Shown here: positions 8,387 through 17,688 of the stretch, piece by piece
Position numbering within the stretch: the stretch's first letter is position 1
Layout of the letters: every line of letters starts with the position of its first letter
Source: Mollicutes bacterium
GTDB lineage: Bacteria; Bacillota_I; Bacilli_A; Izemoplasmatales; Izemoplasmataceae
NCBI GenBank assembly: GCA_003551005.1
Contig: PULR01000039.1
Span: forward strand, 29,892 to 93,891
Length of the DNA: 64,000 bases
Reading direction: 5' to 3'
Notes under the pieces: model-generated
What the model was told of the DNA's origin: nothing
What the model saw: the letters and a program-made list of their open reading frames with translations, nothing else
The model's database searches: none
Position numbers and translations under genes: made by a program

Positions 8387-9885
8387 TCACTCTCACCTCC
8401 GAGGAACAGCTCGCCGTATTTTTCCTTGAGATAACGGACATAATAGGATGGATTGAAGCTTTCACCCGTGACCCGCTCGAGAATCTCCCCCGGGCCAATG
8501 CTGGAGCCGAAGCAATGAATCTTCTCCCTCAGCCAGTCGTTGATCTCTTGTAGGTTGTCCTCGCGGATCAGGCGGTCGAAATCGATCTCCTTGCGGATGG
8601 TGTAGTAGATCTGTGCGGCATAGGCACTGCCAAGGGCGTAGGTGGGGAAGTAGCCGAACATGCCGGTGCTCCAGTGGACATCCTGCAGAATGCCGTCGCT
8701 GTCTCGTTCGACATCGATGTTGAGGTATTCTTTCATCTTCCGGTTCCACAGGTCGGGAAGCTCGTCGACGCTGACACGGTCCTCGAAGATGTCGCGCTCG
8801 ATCTCATAGCGCAGAAGGATGTGCAACGGATAGGTCAGCTCATCCGCCTCGACGCGGATGAAGGATTCATCCACATGGTTGACGGCGCGATAGAACGTCT
8901 CCACATCAACGTCCTTTAGCTGCTTTCCGAAGCGCTGTTTGAGGGCGGGAAGGTGAGCCTCCCAGAACGCCCGGCTGCGACCGATCATGTTTTCATAGAA
9001 ACGGGACTGCGATTCATGGATGCCCTTCGACGCGCCGCCGTTGAGGTTGGTCATGTCGAACATCTCATCGATCTGCTGTTCATAGAGGGCGTGTCCGAGT
9101 TCGTGGATGGCAGCGAAGATGGAGGAGAACAGATAATCCTCGAGATAGCGGACGGTGAAGCGCACATCCTTCGAATGCGTCCCCCAGGTGAAGGGATGGA
9201 CGCTCTCTTTTAAAAGCCCCTTGTCGAAATCGAAGCCGAAGACGCCCATCAGATATTCCACGAAGGCTTTCTGTTCATCACGGTCGTATCGGGCGTTCAT
9301 GAAGGCGGGCGGGTCCTCCCGGCGCTTAAGTACTTTTTTGGTGAACGGCACGAGCTCATCTTTCACAGTCTGGAAGAACGCATCGTACTGTTCTCTGTCC
9401 ATCCCCTCTTCAAAATCGTCGAGCAGGACATCGTATGGGTGCGTATCCGGGGCCCGATAGCCGAGCATGCGCTTCCTCATCTCAATGATTTTCTTGAGGT
9501 AGGGCTGAAAGATTGAAAAATCGCTCTTCTCTTTGGCGGTCTCCCACTCTTTCTGGGAGAGGTTCACCAGCTGGGTGAATTCGATGTAGTCCTTCTTCGG
9601 GATTTTCACAATCTTGTCGAGGTTTTTCTTGGCTTCCTTGATTTCTTTTTTCTGAATGTCGTTCAACTCGTCAGGGTTGCGGTCGAGCTCATCGACGATG
9701 CGTCGGTATTCCTCGGATGTCTGCAAAGAGAAATGCTCGCCGCTGATCAGGCCGAGCATTTCCGAGCGGTAAGGGAAAGACGCTTTCGGCGCCTCCGTGT
9801 TCGAATCCCAGGAGGCCACCGAAAGCGCTAGCTGATAGGCTTTCATCTGTTTCTGCAATTCCTTGAACCGTTCAAAATCGCTCAT
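8383..9885 (-). CDS. M32 metallocarboxypeptidase (Taq type)
   Basis: A zinc carboxypeptidase that trims C-terminal residues from peptides, presumably in the cytosol since no signal peptide is seen. The 500-residue length is normal. The zinc site HELGH is at residues 261-265, followed downstream by the family segment GIHESQSRFYENMIGRS, which supplies the third ligand and gives the M32 signature; HPFTWGTHSKDVR lies just before the site. It follows fhs after 30 bases and is coupled by ATGA to the flavin reductase. Its presence in a one-carbon operon is unexplained. Confidence 0.93.
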   Translation of the reverse strand: MSDFERFKELQKQMKAYQLALSVASWDSNTEAPKASFPYRSEMLGLISGEHFSLQTSEEYRRIVDELDRNPDELNDIQKKEIKEAKKNLDKIVKIPKKDYIEFTQLVNLSQKEWETAKEKSDFSIFQPYLKKIIEMRKRMLGYRAPDTHPYDVLLDDFEEGMDREQYDAFFQTVKDELVPFTKKVLKRREDPPAFMNARYDRDEQKAFVEYLMGVFGFDFDKGLLKESVHPFTWGTHSKDVRFTVRYLEDYLFSSIFAAIHELGHALYEQQIDEMFDMTNLNGGASKGIHESQSRFYENMIGRSRAFWEAHLPALKQRFGKQLKDVDVETFYRAVNHVDESFIRVEADELTYPLHILLRYEIERDIFEDRVSVDELPDLWNRKMKEYLNIDVERDSDGILQDVHWSTGMFGYFPTYALGSAYAAQIYYTIRKEIDFDRLIREDNLQEINDWLREKIHCFGSSIGPGEILERVTGESFNPSYYVRYLKEKYGELFLGGESE

Positions 9886-9915
9886 CGCACTCTTCCTTTC
9901 GTATATGGCCCGCCT

Positions 9916-11589
9916 TTAGAACAGACCTTTGGCGTTGCCCTCGTCGTCGATGTCCATGTCGACGGCGGCCGGACGCTTGGGCAGTCCCGGCATGGTCATC
10001 ATATCCCCCGTCATGGCGACGATAAATCCGGCACCCAGGGAAGGGGAGAGTTCACGGACGTTCAAGACGAAATCCCGCGGCCTTCCATAAGCCTTGGGGT
10101 CATCGGAGAGGGACATCTGCGTCTTCGCCATGCAGACTTGAAGGTCGTCCCAGCCTTCGCGCTTGTAGCGGCGGAGCTGGTTCTTCGCCTTCTTGGAGAA
10201 CGCGACGTCCTTCGCGCCGTACACAGTGGTGGCGATGGCGCGGATCTTGTCTTCGAGGGAATCCTCGTTGCGATAGAGGCGGGTGAAGGAGCCATCATTA
10301 GCTTCGACTTTCTCAAGCACCTTGCGAGCGAGGTCGACGCCGCCGGCGCCGCCTTCCTCCCAGACTTTCGAGACGGAATAGGTGTGGCCGTTCTCTTCGA
10401 GCCATCCGGTAAGTGCGGATAGCTCCGCCTCGGTGTCGTGGACGAAATGGTTGACAGCGATGACGTAGGGGAGCTTGAAGGCCTGGATGGTCTCGATGTG
10501 CTTCTCGAGGTTTTCAATCCCCTGACGAAGCGCATCGACGTTCTCCTCTCGGAGGTCGTCCTTCTTCACGCCGCCGTGCATCTTCAGGGCTCGTACGGTT
10601 GCGACGAGGACGACGGCGCTGGGGTCGAAGCCGGCCTGTCGGGATTTGATGTTCATGAACTTCTCCGCGCCGAGGTCGGCGCCGAATCCGGCTTCGGTGA
10701 TGACGTAGTCCGCGAGCTTGCGGGCCATGTTGGTGGCGATGATGCTGTTTGCGCCGTGCGCGATGTTGGCGAAGGGACCGCCGTGCATCAACGCCGGGGT
10801 ATTCTCGAGCGTCTGCACGAGGTTCGGCTTGATCGCATCCTTGAGCACAAGGGTGACGGCGCCCTCCGCGCCCAGATCACCGACAGTGATGGGCCGGCGG
10901 TCGTAGGTGTAGCCAATGACGATGCGACGAGTGCGTGCTTTCAAATCGTGGATGTCACGCGCGAGACAGAGCACGGCCATGATCTCCGAGGCGACCGTGA
11001 TGTTGAAACCGTCTTCGCGGGGAACCGAGTTGCCGACGCCACCAAGGCCGACCGTAACCTGCCTGAGCGCACGGTCGTTCATGTCAAGTCCCCGCTTCCA
11101 TGTAATCCGACGGGGGTCGATACCTAAGTCGTTTCCCTGGTGAAGATGGTTGTCAATCATCGCACTGATGGCATTGGTCGCGGTGGTCACGGCATGGATA
11201 TCCCCCGTGAAATGGAGGTTGATATCCTCCATGGGGACAACCTGGGCGTGACCGCCACCGGCCGCGCCTCCCTTGACACCCATGGCGGGACCGAGGGAAG
11301 GCTCCCGTAAAGCGATGATAGCTTGTTCGCCGATTTTTGTGAACGCTTGTCCCAATCCTACGGTCGTGGTCGATTTTCCTTCTCCCGCAGGGGTCGGATT
11401 GATGGCGCTGACAAGAATGACGCGGCCATCTTTTTTCTTTTCAAATTTCTCCATGACATCGAGACGAATTTTCGCCTTGTGGTTTCCGAAGCGTTCGATG
11501 TCCGTCTCCTTGAGCCCCAGTTCGGCGGCGATTTCACCTATGTCTTTCATCGTCGCCTGCTGAGCAATTTGTAAATCCTTGTTTTCCAT
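9916..11589 (-). CDS. fhs: Formate--tetrahydrofolate ligase
   Basis: ATP-dependent formation of 10-formyl-THF from formate and THF. It is the first gene of the one-carbon operon. The 557-residue product is full length, with the ATP-binding loop [10 protein letters not shown] (residues 65-74), the [15 protein letters not shown] segment and [13 protein letters not shown]. The start is preceded by AGGAGG at a good distance (bases 11595-11602). Together with folD and glyA it completes formate/serine-derived one-carbon interconversion. Confidence 0.97.
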   Translation of the reverse strand: MENKDLQIAQQATMKDIGEIAAELGLKETDIERFGNHKAKIRLDVMEKFEKKKDGRVILVSAINPTPAGEGKSTTTVGLGQAFTKIGEQAIIALREPSLGPAMGVKGGAAGGGHAQVVPMEDINLHFTGDIHAVTTATNAISAMIDNHLHQGNDLGIDPRRITWKRGLDMNDRALRQVTVGLGGVGNSVPREDGFNITVASEIMAVLCLARDIHDLKARTRRIVIGYTYDRRPITVGDLGAEGAVTLVLKDAIKPNLVQTLENTPALMHGGPFANIAHGANSIIATNMARKLADYVITEAGFGADLGAEKFMNIKSRQAGFDPSAVVLVATVRALKMHGGVKKDDLREENVDALRQGIENLEKHIETIQAFKLPYVIAVNHFVHDTEAELSALTGWLEENGHTYSVSKVWEEGGAGGVDLARKVLEKVEANDGSFTRLYRNEDSLEDKIRAIATTVYGAKDVAFSKKAKNQLRRYKREGWDDLQVCMAKTQMSLSDDPKAYGRPRDFVLNVRELSPSLGAGFIVAMTGDMMTMPGLPKRPAAVDMDIDDEGNAKGLF

Positions 11590-11639
11590 GTGAAAACCTC
11601 CTGTGATTTTCCTGACTGTTAAAACGTTATTCTTTTACT

Positions 11640-11668
11640 ATTATCCCACATTGAGAGGCTGAATTCAA
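11640..11668 (-). promoter_or_regulatory. Promoter of the one-carbon operon (fhs)
   Basis: On the minus strand TTGAAT (11668-11663) and GATAAT (11645-11640) are separated by 17 bases, a good sigma-A match, about 50 bases before the fhs start. Confidence 0.6.
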
Positions 11669-11723
11669 TGTCTGAAACAAACGCTTCCATGGACGGGATG
11701 TATCGAATTCAGACGCAATGGTG

Positions 11724-11729
11724 TATAAT
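11724..11729 (+). promoter_or_regulatory. -10 element before aroA
   Basis: A perfect TATAAT sits 35 bases before the aroA start. There is no convincing -35 hexamer at 16-18 bases upstream. Confidence 0.5.
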
Positions 11730-11764
11730 GCTAGTAGCGTGCACGATGTCGAAGGAGGTCCTGC

Positions 11765-13039
11765 ATGTACGACGTTCTCGTTGAACCCTCTTCCTTGGAG
11801 GGGGCTTTGTCCGTCCCTCCATCGAAAAGCCTGATGCACCGCGCATTGCTTGCGGCCTCTTTAGCGGAGGGGGAAAGCTGCATCCGCCCGGTCCACAAAA
11901 GCAGGGACATTGAAGCCACCCTCCGTGCCCTTGATGCTTTCGGAAGCACACTGAGGGAAGCGGATGATTCGTTCATTGTGAACGGCTCGGGCCTGCCGAA
12001 AGGTGTCCGGTTCCCGATCGATGTCGGAGACTCGGCTTCTACGCTGCGCTTCTGCATTCCGCTTTCGATGCTGGATGGTGAAAAGAGCAGCTTCATCGTC
12101 GATGACACACTCGGCAGGCGACCGATGACGACCTATGAGAACCTTTTCCCCGGCGCCCTACGCTTCGAGGATAATCGCTGGTTTGTCTCGCCGGCCTTGA
12201 AACCCGGCCGTTTCCACTTGAAGGGAGACATCAGCTCGCAGTTTGCAAGCGGCCTGCTCTTCGCCCTGCCCCTTCTGGATGAACCCTCGATACTCACCAT
12301 CGACCGTCCGGCTTCCTGGTCCTACATCCGGTTGACCCTCGACGTGCTCAAGCTGTTCGGAATCGACGTGCTCGAGCAGCAAGACGGCTTCAGGATTCCC
12401 GGTGGGCAGCGGTTCACTCCGCAAACGTACCGGGTCGAATCAGACTTCTCACACGCCGCCATGCTGCTCGTCTGCGGCATTAGAAATCCGCGCATCAGTG
12501 TTGAAAACCTTTCCGCTGACTCTCATCAGGCCGACGGCCGGATTATCGACATCCTCAAGAAAACCAACACGAAAATCGTCCACACGGAGACGGGATATGC
12601 CACGAACCATGCCGACATCGAAGGATTCACCGCCGATGTCGACAGCTGTCCCGACCTGACTCCGGCCCTGGCGTTGCTGGGCGCTTTCGCATCGGGTCGA
12701 ACACAGCTTACCGGCATCCACCGGCTCAAATACAAGGAATCCGACCGTTCCCGGACGATAGTCGAAACGCTGAAAACCCTGGGGGCCGATATCAGGCTTC
12801 ACGAAGAGCGGATTGTCATCGAAGGGGATGGGAAACCGCTTGGCGGAGGTGTTTCGATCGATTCCCAAGACGATCACCGAATTGCGATGATGGCCGCCTG
12901 TGCCGCCGTTACCGCACACCGTCCAGTGCGGATCAACCACGCAGAGACGGTCGAAAAATCCTATCCGGCCTTCTTTCAGGACTTAGAACGCCTAGGCGCC
13001 ACGTTGACATTCTTCAGGAGGGATGTACCATGCGGATAA
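11765..13039 (+). CDS. aroA: 3-phosphoshikimate 1-carboxyvinyltransferase (EPSP synthase)
   Basis: The sixth step of the shikimate pathway: joins phosphoenolpyruvate to shikimate-3-phosphate. The 424-residue product has the N-terminal substrate loop PPSKSLMHRA (Lys21), GDSASTLRF, LGRRPM and the C-terminal LKYKESDRSR and DDHRIAM motifs, all conserved in EPSP synthases. GAAGGAGGT lies just before the start. It is the first gene of the aro operon, and its end overlaps aroB by 10 bases. GDSASTLRF replaces the usual GNxGTxxR spacing, as in the more divergent forms of the enzyme; I did not attempt a class assignment. Confidence 0.95.
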   Translation: MYDVLVEPSSLEGALSVPPSKSLMHRALLAASLAEGESCIRPVHKSRDIEATLRALDAFGSTLREADDSFIVNGSGLPKGVRFPIDVGDSASTLRFCIPLSMLDGEKSSFIVDDTLGRRPMTTYENLFPGALRFEDNRWFVSPALKPGRFHLKGDISSQFASGLLFALPLLDEPSILTIDRPASWSYIRLTLDVLKLFGIDVLEQQDGFRIPGGQRFTPQTYRVESDFSHAAMLLVCGIRNPRISVENLSADSHQADGRIIDILKKTNTKIVHTETGYATNHADIEGFTADVDSCPDLTPALALLGAFASGRTQLTGIHRLKYKESDRSRTIVETLKTLGADIRLHEERIVIEGDGKPLGGGVSIDSQDDHRIAMMAACAAVTAHRPVRINHAETVEKSYPAFFQDLERLGATLTFFRRDVPCG

Positions 13040-14040
13040 ACATCAAGGGCCATCTCAAGCCATATACTGTCGAAATCGAAGAAGGTTCGCTGGCCCGGGT
13101 CCCGACAGAGGAATCCGAAGATTCCATCCTGATTACAGACCGCGGAGTCCCCGATGAACACATTGAAGCCTTCCTCCACGGCGCGGACATTGACAAGATC
13201 GTGACCGTGCAAAGCGGAGAACGCTCGAAATCAATCCGTACTTTCGAACGGATTGTGCGGGATCTGCAGACGTCGAACATCTCGAGGAATGCACATATCT
13301 ACGCCCTGGGCGGTGGGGTGGTCGGGGACCTGTCCGGATTCGTCGCCTCGACGTACAAACGCGGCATAAAGCTCACCCTTCTGCCGACGACGCTCGTGGC
13401 GATGGTCGATGCCGCCATCGGCGGCAAGTTCGCCGTGAACACCATCCATGCCAAAAACAGCGTCGGCAGCTTCTACAACCCGGAACGCGTCATCGTCGAT
13501 CCCTCCGTACTCAACACTCTGCCGGAACGCCACTTGCGCAATGGCATGGCGGAAATCATCAAAATCGCACTGATTGCCGATGCCGGTCTGTTCGAACGCA
13601 TCTACGAAAAACCACCCGGGTACAGGAACGTCTCGCTTATCCAGCGAGCGATCGAACTGAAGAAGCAGTTCGTCGAAGCCGATCCCTACGATAGAAAAGA
13701 CCGGCGCATTTTGAATTTCGGTCACACGTTCGGCCATGCGATTGAACAGGCCAACGACTACGCCTACCTCCACGGTGAGTGTGTCGCCGAGGGGATGCGC
13801 CTCATGGCGATGGACAAACCTTACTACGATAAGCTGAAAGTGATTCTCGACACCTATGGTTTCGACACCCCGCTTCCCTGTGACAAAAACTCGATCGAAG
13901 ATTTCATAAAAGAGGACAAGAAAGCCGGAAAAGACGATCTGCGGCTCATTGAGGTGTATCGTCCGGGAGATACCGAGGTGCGGGACGTCCCCCTCTCCAG
14001 GGCGCTTGAAATACTTGAACGCGCGGAGAGCTGTTCATGA
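13030..14040 (+). CDS. aroB: 3-dehydroquinate synthase
   Basis: The second step of the shikimate pathway: cyclises DAHP to 3-dehydroquinate using NAD and a divalent metal. The 336-residue product shows the NAD-binding ALGGGVVGDLSGFVAS, the substrate stretch DAAIGGKFAVN..KNSVGSFYNP, NGMAEIIK, and the metal-binding histidines in FGHTFGHAIEQ and LHGECVAEGM. It overlaps aroA by 10 bases at the start and aroC by ATGA at the end, so the operon is translationally coupled. Confidence 0.96.
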   Translation: MRINIKGHLKPYTVEIEEGSLARVPTEESEDSILITDRGVPDEHIEAFLHGADIDKIVTVQSGERSKSIRTFERIVRDLQTSNISRNAHIYALGGGVVGDLSGFVASTYKRGIKLTLLPTTLVAMVDAAIGGKFAVNTIHAKNSVGSFYNPERVIVDPSVLNTLPERHLRNGMAEIIKIALIADAGLFERIYEKPPGYRNVSLIQRAIELKKQFVEADPYDRKDRRILNFGHTFGHAIEQANDYAYLHGECVAEGMRLMAMDKPYYDKLKVILDTYGFDTPLPCDKNSIEDFIKEDKKAGKDDLRLIEVYRPGDTEVRDVPLSRALEILERAESCS

Positions 14041-15125
14041 GCGTCTTTGGCGAACGGCTGGTAGTCTCCCTGTTCGGAGAAAGTCATGGCGAGGCTGTGG
14101 GTCTGACGGCACACGGCCTCCCCTCGGGCCTCCCTATCAATCGTCAAGACATCGAGGAGGCGCTCTCCCGACGACGACCGGACCCCGCACACTCCGCAGC
14201 CCGTCGGGAACCCGATGATTTTCGGCTGCTCTCCGGTGTGAAGGACGATCATACCAACGGTGCGCCGCTGACGGTGCTGATCAAGAATCAATCGCACGAG
14301 GCATCGGAGTATACTCAAGGAATCATCCGTCCCGGCCATGCGGACTATCCCGCCTATGTCCGCGACGGGGCCTTCCACGACCATCGCGGCGGCGGCCATT
14401 TCTCCGGTCGCCTCACCGCTCCGATTGTCGCCCTGGGTGCCATCCTATATCCGATTCTCGAGCGACGCGGGGTGCGGATTGCGACCCATATCGTCCGTAT
14501 CCACCAGACAGAAAGTCCCTCCCTCCGAGGAAAGAAAATATATTCTGGAATGCTCTCCGACCTTTATCGGAGCCATTTCCCGGTTCTTGGCGGACAAGAG
14601 GTCCGGGATGCATACCTCGAAACCATCCATCAGGCGCAGGCGGATGGCGATAGTGTCGGCGGCATGACTGAAACGATTATCGAAGGTCTGCCGGCAGGTC
14701 TCGGGGAACCCTTTTTCGATTCCGTCGAGAGCCTACTTTCACACTTGGTATTCTCCGTGCCCGCGGTCAAAGGGATTGCTTTCGGTGAAGGCTTCCGACT
14801 CACGCACGTAAAAGGCAGTGAAAGCAATGACGAGATGGAGATCATCGAAGGCGAACCCACATTCAAAAGCAACCGGCAGGGCGGCATCCTCGGCGGATTG
14901 ACCGACGGCAGACCCATTGTTTTCGAGACCGCCTTCAAGCCGACACCTTCAATCAGCAAGCCTCAGGCTTCGATCGATTTCTTCGAAAAAAGCCCCCGGG
15001 AGGTCTCGACTTCCGGACGTCACGATGCCTGCATCGTCCCCCGTGCCGCCCACGTGCTCAACGCTTTGGCTGCCTACGCCACGATGGAACTCTTCATGCG
15101 AAGGGAGGGCGTCTCATGGATCTGA
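14037..15125 (+). CDS. aroC: Chorismate synthase
   Basis: The last step to chorismate, needing reduced FMN. The 362-residue product has the signature GESHGEAVG near the N-terminus (residues 13-21), RPGHADYPAY, the flavin-binding RDGAFHDHRGGGHFSGR and GGILGGLTDGRPI, and SGRHDACIVPRAA near the end. RDGAFHDHR is a slight variant of the usual R.G.G.SGR. It is coupled to aroB by ATGA and overlaps the chorismate mutase gene by 10 bases. The reduced flavin must be supplied by other proteins. Confidence 0.96.
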   Translation: MSVFGERLVVSLFGESHGEAVGLTAHGLPSGLPINRQDIEEALSRRRPDPAHSAARREPDDFRLLSGVKDDHTNGAPLTVLIKNQSHEASEYTQGIIRPGHADYPAYVRDGAFHDHRGGGHFSGRLTAPIVALGAILYPILERRGVRIATHIVRIHQTESPSLRGKKIYSGMLSDLYRSHFPVLGGQEVRDAYLETIHQAQADGDSVGGMTETIIEGLPAGLGEPFFDSVESLLSHLVFSVPAVKGIAFGEGFRLTHVKGSESNDEMEIIEGEPTFKSNRQGGILGGLTDGRPIVFETAFKPTPSISKPQASIDFFEKSPREVSTSGRHDACIVPRAAHVLNALAAYATMELFMRREGVSWI

Positions 15126-15361
15126 AGGAAACCCGCAAACAAATCGACGCCATCGACGATACGTTGATGGCGCTGCTTTCTCAGCGCTTCGAATTATCCC
15201 GTCGTATCGGCCGTTTGAAACGCGGTAGCGACCTTCCACTCTACGACGCACAGCGTGAATCGGAAATCCTCGGTAAAGCTCGTGCGGTTCCTGATGGCGA
15301 GGCCGTCGCCTCTGTCTATGCCTGCATCCTCGAAACTTCGAAAGACCTCCAGCGGGAGTGA
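15116..15361 (+). CDS. Chorismate mutase, AroQ (all-helical) type
   Basis: An 81-residue stand-alone chorismate mutase that turns chorismate into prephenate for Phe/Tyr synthesis. The N-terminal helix RKQIDAIDDTLMALLSQR, RIGRLKR and YDAQRE match the AroQ-fold active-site pattern (Arg on helix 1, Lys/Arg on the next helix, and the R/E pair). It overlaps aroC by 10 bases and ends 4 bases before the aroE-aroK start. I leave the symbol empty because aroQ is also used for the dehydroquinase in this operon. No prephenate dehydratase or dehydrogenase lies nearby. Confidence 0.88.
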   Translation: MDLKETRKQIDAIDDTLMALLSQRFELSRRIGRLKRGSDLPLYDAQRESEILGKARAVPDGEAVASVYACILETSKDLQRE

Positions 15362-15365
15362 TGCC

Positions 15366-16604
15366 ATGTACGGCCTCTTAGGCAAGGACCTCTCCCACAG
15401 TTTCTCCAAGCGCATCCACGACCGCCTTCGACCCCGCTCGGACTATCGGCTGCTCGAGACGGAGGACCCGGGGTATCTGCTCGGAACGCTCGATTTTCAG
15501 GGCTTGAATGTCACGAACCCTTATAAATCGGACCTGCTACAGTATATGGACCAGCTTGATGAAGCTGCCCGCGAAACCCGGACGTTGAACACCATCGTCA
15601 AAGAGGCTGGCCGTCTCGTCGGATACAACACCGACTACCTCGCGCTCGTCGACATTTTCAAGAAATACACCTTCGAAGGTCCACTTGCGATACTGGGAAA
15701 CGGCTCCACCATGCGTTCAGCGAAACTTGCTGCCAAGACGGTCGGCATCGATGACGTGGCCATTTACGCCCGCAACCCCGAAGCGGGTGAACGGCCTCTT
15801 GCCGATTTTCACGGTTACTACCAGAGTGTCGTCCATGCGACGCCGGTCGGCACCACGCCGGAACTGCGGAAGATGCTCCCTGTGGATTTCACACATGTTC
15901 ACGGTTTGAAAAACGCCCTGGATGTCGTCTACAACCCGCTCAAGACCCGTTTTCTTCAAGCTGCCGAACAAGCCGGTGCGAAGGTCGTGCCCGGCTTGGA
16001 AATGCTCGTGCGACAGGCTGTGAAGAGCCACCGGCTGTTCACGGGCGATGCCCTTTCCGAAGCGGAAAACCAGGAATGGCTGCGTTATTGGCATTTCCAA
16101 CTCTCGAATATCGTCCTCATCGGACTGCCTTTATCGGGAAAGACGCATTACGCGTTCGCGCTGGCCGATGTGCTGGGCAAAGCCCCCATCGATGTCGATT
16201 CTGAAATCGAGCGCCGTCTCGGCGCTTCGGTGGAAAACATCTTCCAGACCCGAAGCGAAGCTGAATTCCGCCGACTGGAGCGCGCGACCATGCTGGAACT
16301 GGCCAAAGGGCACGAACGTTTGATCGCGACCGGGGGCGGCGCAATCCTCCATGAGCAAGCCATGCAGGCTTTGTCACAGAACGGACTTATCGTCTTGTTG
16401 GACCTAGACGAACGCATCATCGATGCCGAACCGTTCGAAAACCGTCCGCTCGTCAAGACGCTCGACGACTTCCGGGCGCTTAAAGAGGAACGGCAGGTCC
16501 TGTATCAAAAATATGCAGACCTTATCGTGACCAAAGACACCTGGGATGAGAATACCATGCTTGAGCGTCTCAAGGAGGCTATAGATGCGCATTTTGGTGA
16601 TTAA
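15366..16604 (+). CDS. aroE: Shikimate dehydrogenase - shikimate kinase fusion
   Basis: A 412-residue fusion carrying two successive pathway steps. Residues ~1-225 are shikimate dehydrogenase: LGKDLSHSFS, catalytic Lys54 in NVTNPYKSD, Asp90 in GYNTDYLAL, and a Rossmann loop GNGSTMRSA (111-119), a variant of the usual GAGGA. Residues ~247-412 are shikimate kinase (AroK): P-loop GLPLSGKT (253-260), DVDSEIERR, ATGGGAI (321-327) and the lid NRPLVK (359-364). I chose ATG 15366, 4 bases after the mutase stop, since the frame upstream is a shadow of that gene. The last 20 bases overlap aroQ. The kinase could be named aroK. Confidence 0.93.
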   Translation: MYGLLGKDLSHSFSKRIHDRLRPRSDYRLLETEDPGYLLGTLDFQGLNVTNPYKSDLLQYMDQLDEAARETRTLNTIVKEAGRLVGYNTDYLALVDIFKKYTFEGPLAILGNGSTMRSAKLAAKTVGIDDVAIYARNPEAGERPLADFHGYYQSVVHATPVGTTPELRKMLPVDFTHVHGLKNALDVVYNPLKTRFLQAAEQAGAKVVPGLEMLVRQAVKSHRLFTGDALSEAENQEWLRYWHFQLSNIVLIGLPLSGKTHYAFALADVLGKAPIDVDSEIERRLGASVENIFQTRSEAEFRRLERATMLELAKGHERLIATGGGAILHEQAMQALSQNGLIVLLDLDERIIDAEPFENRPLVKTLDDFRALKEERQVLYQKYADLIVTKDTWDENTMLERLKEAIDAHFGD

Positions 16605-17025
16605 CGGACCGAATCTGAATATGCTGGGGTATCGTCAAGTCGAAATCTACGGAACGGAAGACTATCAACAACTCGTTCGTTCCATCCAAGCCGACGCGGA
16701 TGCGTTCGGTCTGGACGTCGAAATCCGGCAGTCGAACCACGAAGGCACCCTGATCGACTGGCTTCACCAAGCAGAGGATGCGGGTTTTCACGGTGTCGTG
16801 CTCAATGCCGGTGCCTTGACACACTACAGCTATTCCCTTTATGATGCCGTCTTATCAATCAGCCTCCCGGTCATTGAAGTGCACCTGACCGACCTCAAGA
16901 CACGCGAGGAATCTTTCCGCAGCCACTCCGTCATCCGTCCTGCCTGCCACAAGCATTTTGAAGGCGACGGAATCGGAAGCTACCGCCAGGCATTGGCCGC
17001 ACTCAAAAACTGCTTGCGCGCATGA
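16585..17025 (+). CDS. aroQ: Type II 3-dehydroquinate dehydratase
   Basis: The third step: dehydrates 3-dehydroquinate to 3-dehydroshikimate. The 146-residue product is a standard type II dodecameric enzyme: INGPNLNMLGYRQVEIYG at the N-terminus with the catalytic Tyr, RQSNHEGTLIDW, LNAGALTHYSYSLYDA and EVHLTD with HSVIRPAC. It overlaps the end of the aroE-aroK gene by 20 bases and is the last gene of the aro operon. With it the operon covers every step from DAHP to chorismate. Confidence 0.96.
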   Translation: MRILVINGPNLNMLGYRQVEIYGTEDYQQLVRSIQADADAFGLDVEIRQSNHEGTLIDWLHQAEDAGFHGVVLNAGALTHYSYSLYDAVLSISLPVIEVHLTDLKTREESFRSHSVIRPACHKHFEGDGIGSYRQALAALKNCLRA

Positions 17026-17060
17026 GCGTACAAAAATCTCTGCCCTCATGGCGCGAGCTG

Positions 17061-17069
17061 TGTTATAAT
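17061..17069 (+). promoter_or_regulatory. Extended -10 promoter of the small membrane protein gene
   Basis: TGTTATAAT is a perfect extended -10, 50 bases before the start at 17119, so this gene can be transcribed apart from the aro operon. Confidence 0.6.
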
Positions 17070-17118
17070 ACCGTTAACCGACCCTTTCACCGCTCTTTCG
17101 GAGACGAGGAGTGAAACC

Positions 17119-17631
17119 ATGAACAAAGCCATCCCGACCGCGATCGCCGCCATTGTCATCGCGCTCGCCCTCTACGCCGTCGGTGTATATGGGTTCGCGA
17201 CGGGGGAAGACTGGGGAGAATACGTCGCGACCGCCGTCTATCTCTACACGTACATCTTCCACCCGCTGATTTTCTTCCTGCTCGGGCGTTCGCTCGTCAG
17301 ACACGCAACCATTGAAGCGGTCCCGTTGACACTGCTTATCATCATGCTCGTTCTTACGGCGATTCCTACCACGTTCGCGCTTTCGGCGACGCTCGCCGGC
17401 GGCGGATTCGGTGTGGGAAGCGCAATCGGCATCGTCTTCATCGTCTTCGAGGCCGCCGCCCTGCTCGCGACGATCGTGATTTTCGGCTTTTATCTGCGCA
17501 AGCGCATCAAGCGGCTTTTCACCGAGCGGGATCTTATCTCCATCCACCATTTCTTCTTCGGCACGCTCGTCTATTTCTATTTCGTGCGGTTGACGCTGGT
17601 GACGAGCATCATCATCTCCGAGGTCGAGTAA
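17119..17631 (+). CDS. Hypothetical membrane protein, 170 residues
   Basis: I do not recognise this protein. It has about four to five hydrophobic segments (roughly residues 4-27, 38-57, 66-90, 98-126 and 148-165), short charged loops and a basic patch YLRKRIKRLF (about 127-136), which would face the cytosol. There are no cysteines or obvious catalytic motif. GACGAGGAG precedes the start. It has its own extended -10 promoter and ends at a strong terminator shared with mfd, so it is a single-gene unit. Confidence 0.75.
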   Translation: MNKAIPTAIAAIVIALALYAVGVYGFATGEDWGEYVATAVYLYTYIFHPLIFFLLGRSLVRHATIEAVPLTLLIIMLVLTAIPTTFALSATLAGGGFGVGSAIGIVFIVFEAAALLATIVIFGFYLRKRIKRLFTERDLISIHHFFFGTLVYFYFVRLTLVTSIIISEVE

Positions 17632-17645
17632 TCCCTTGAGACGTG

Positions 17646-17688
17646 AAAGACCCCGACTGCTTTCTTCAAGGCGTCGGGGTCTTTTTTT
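17646..17688. terminator. Bidirectional terminator between 17119-17631 and mfd
   Basis: A perfect 12-bp stem AAAGACCCCGAC/GTCGGGGTCTTT with a 15-base loop is followed by a T-run. It also closes the rpmH-to-mfd operon on the other strand, where it overlaps the last bases of mfd. Confidence 0.85.
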
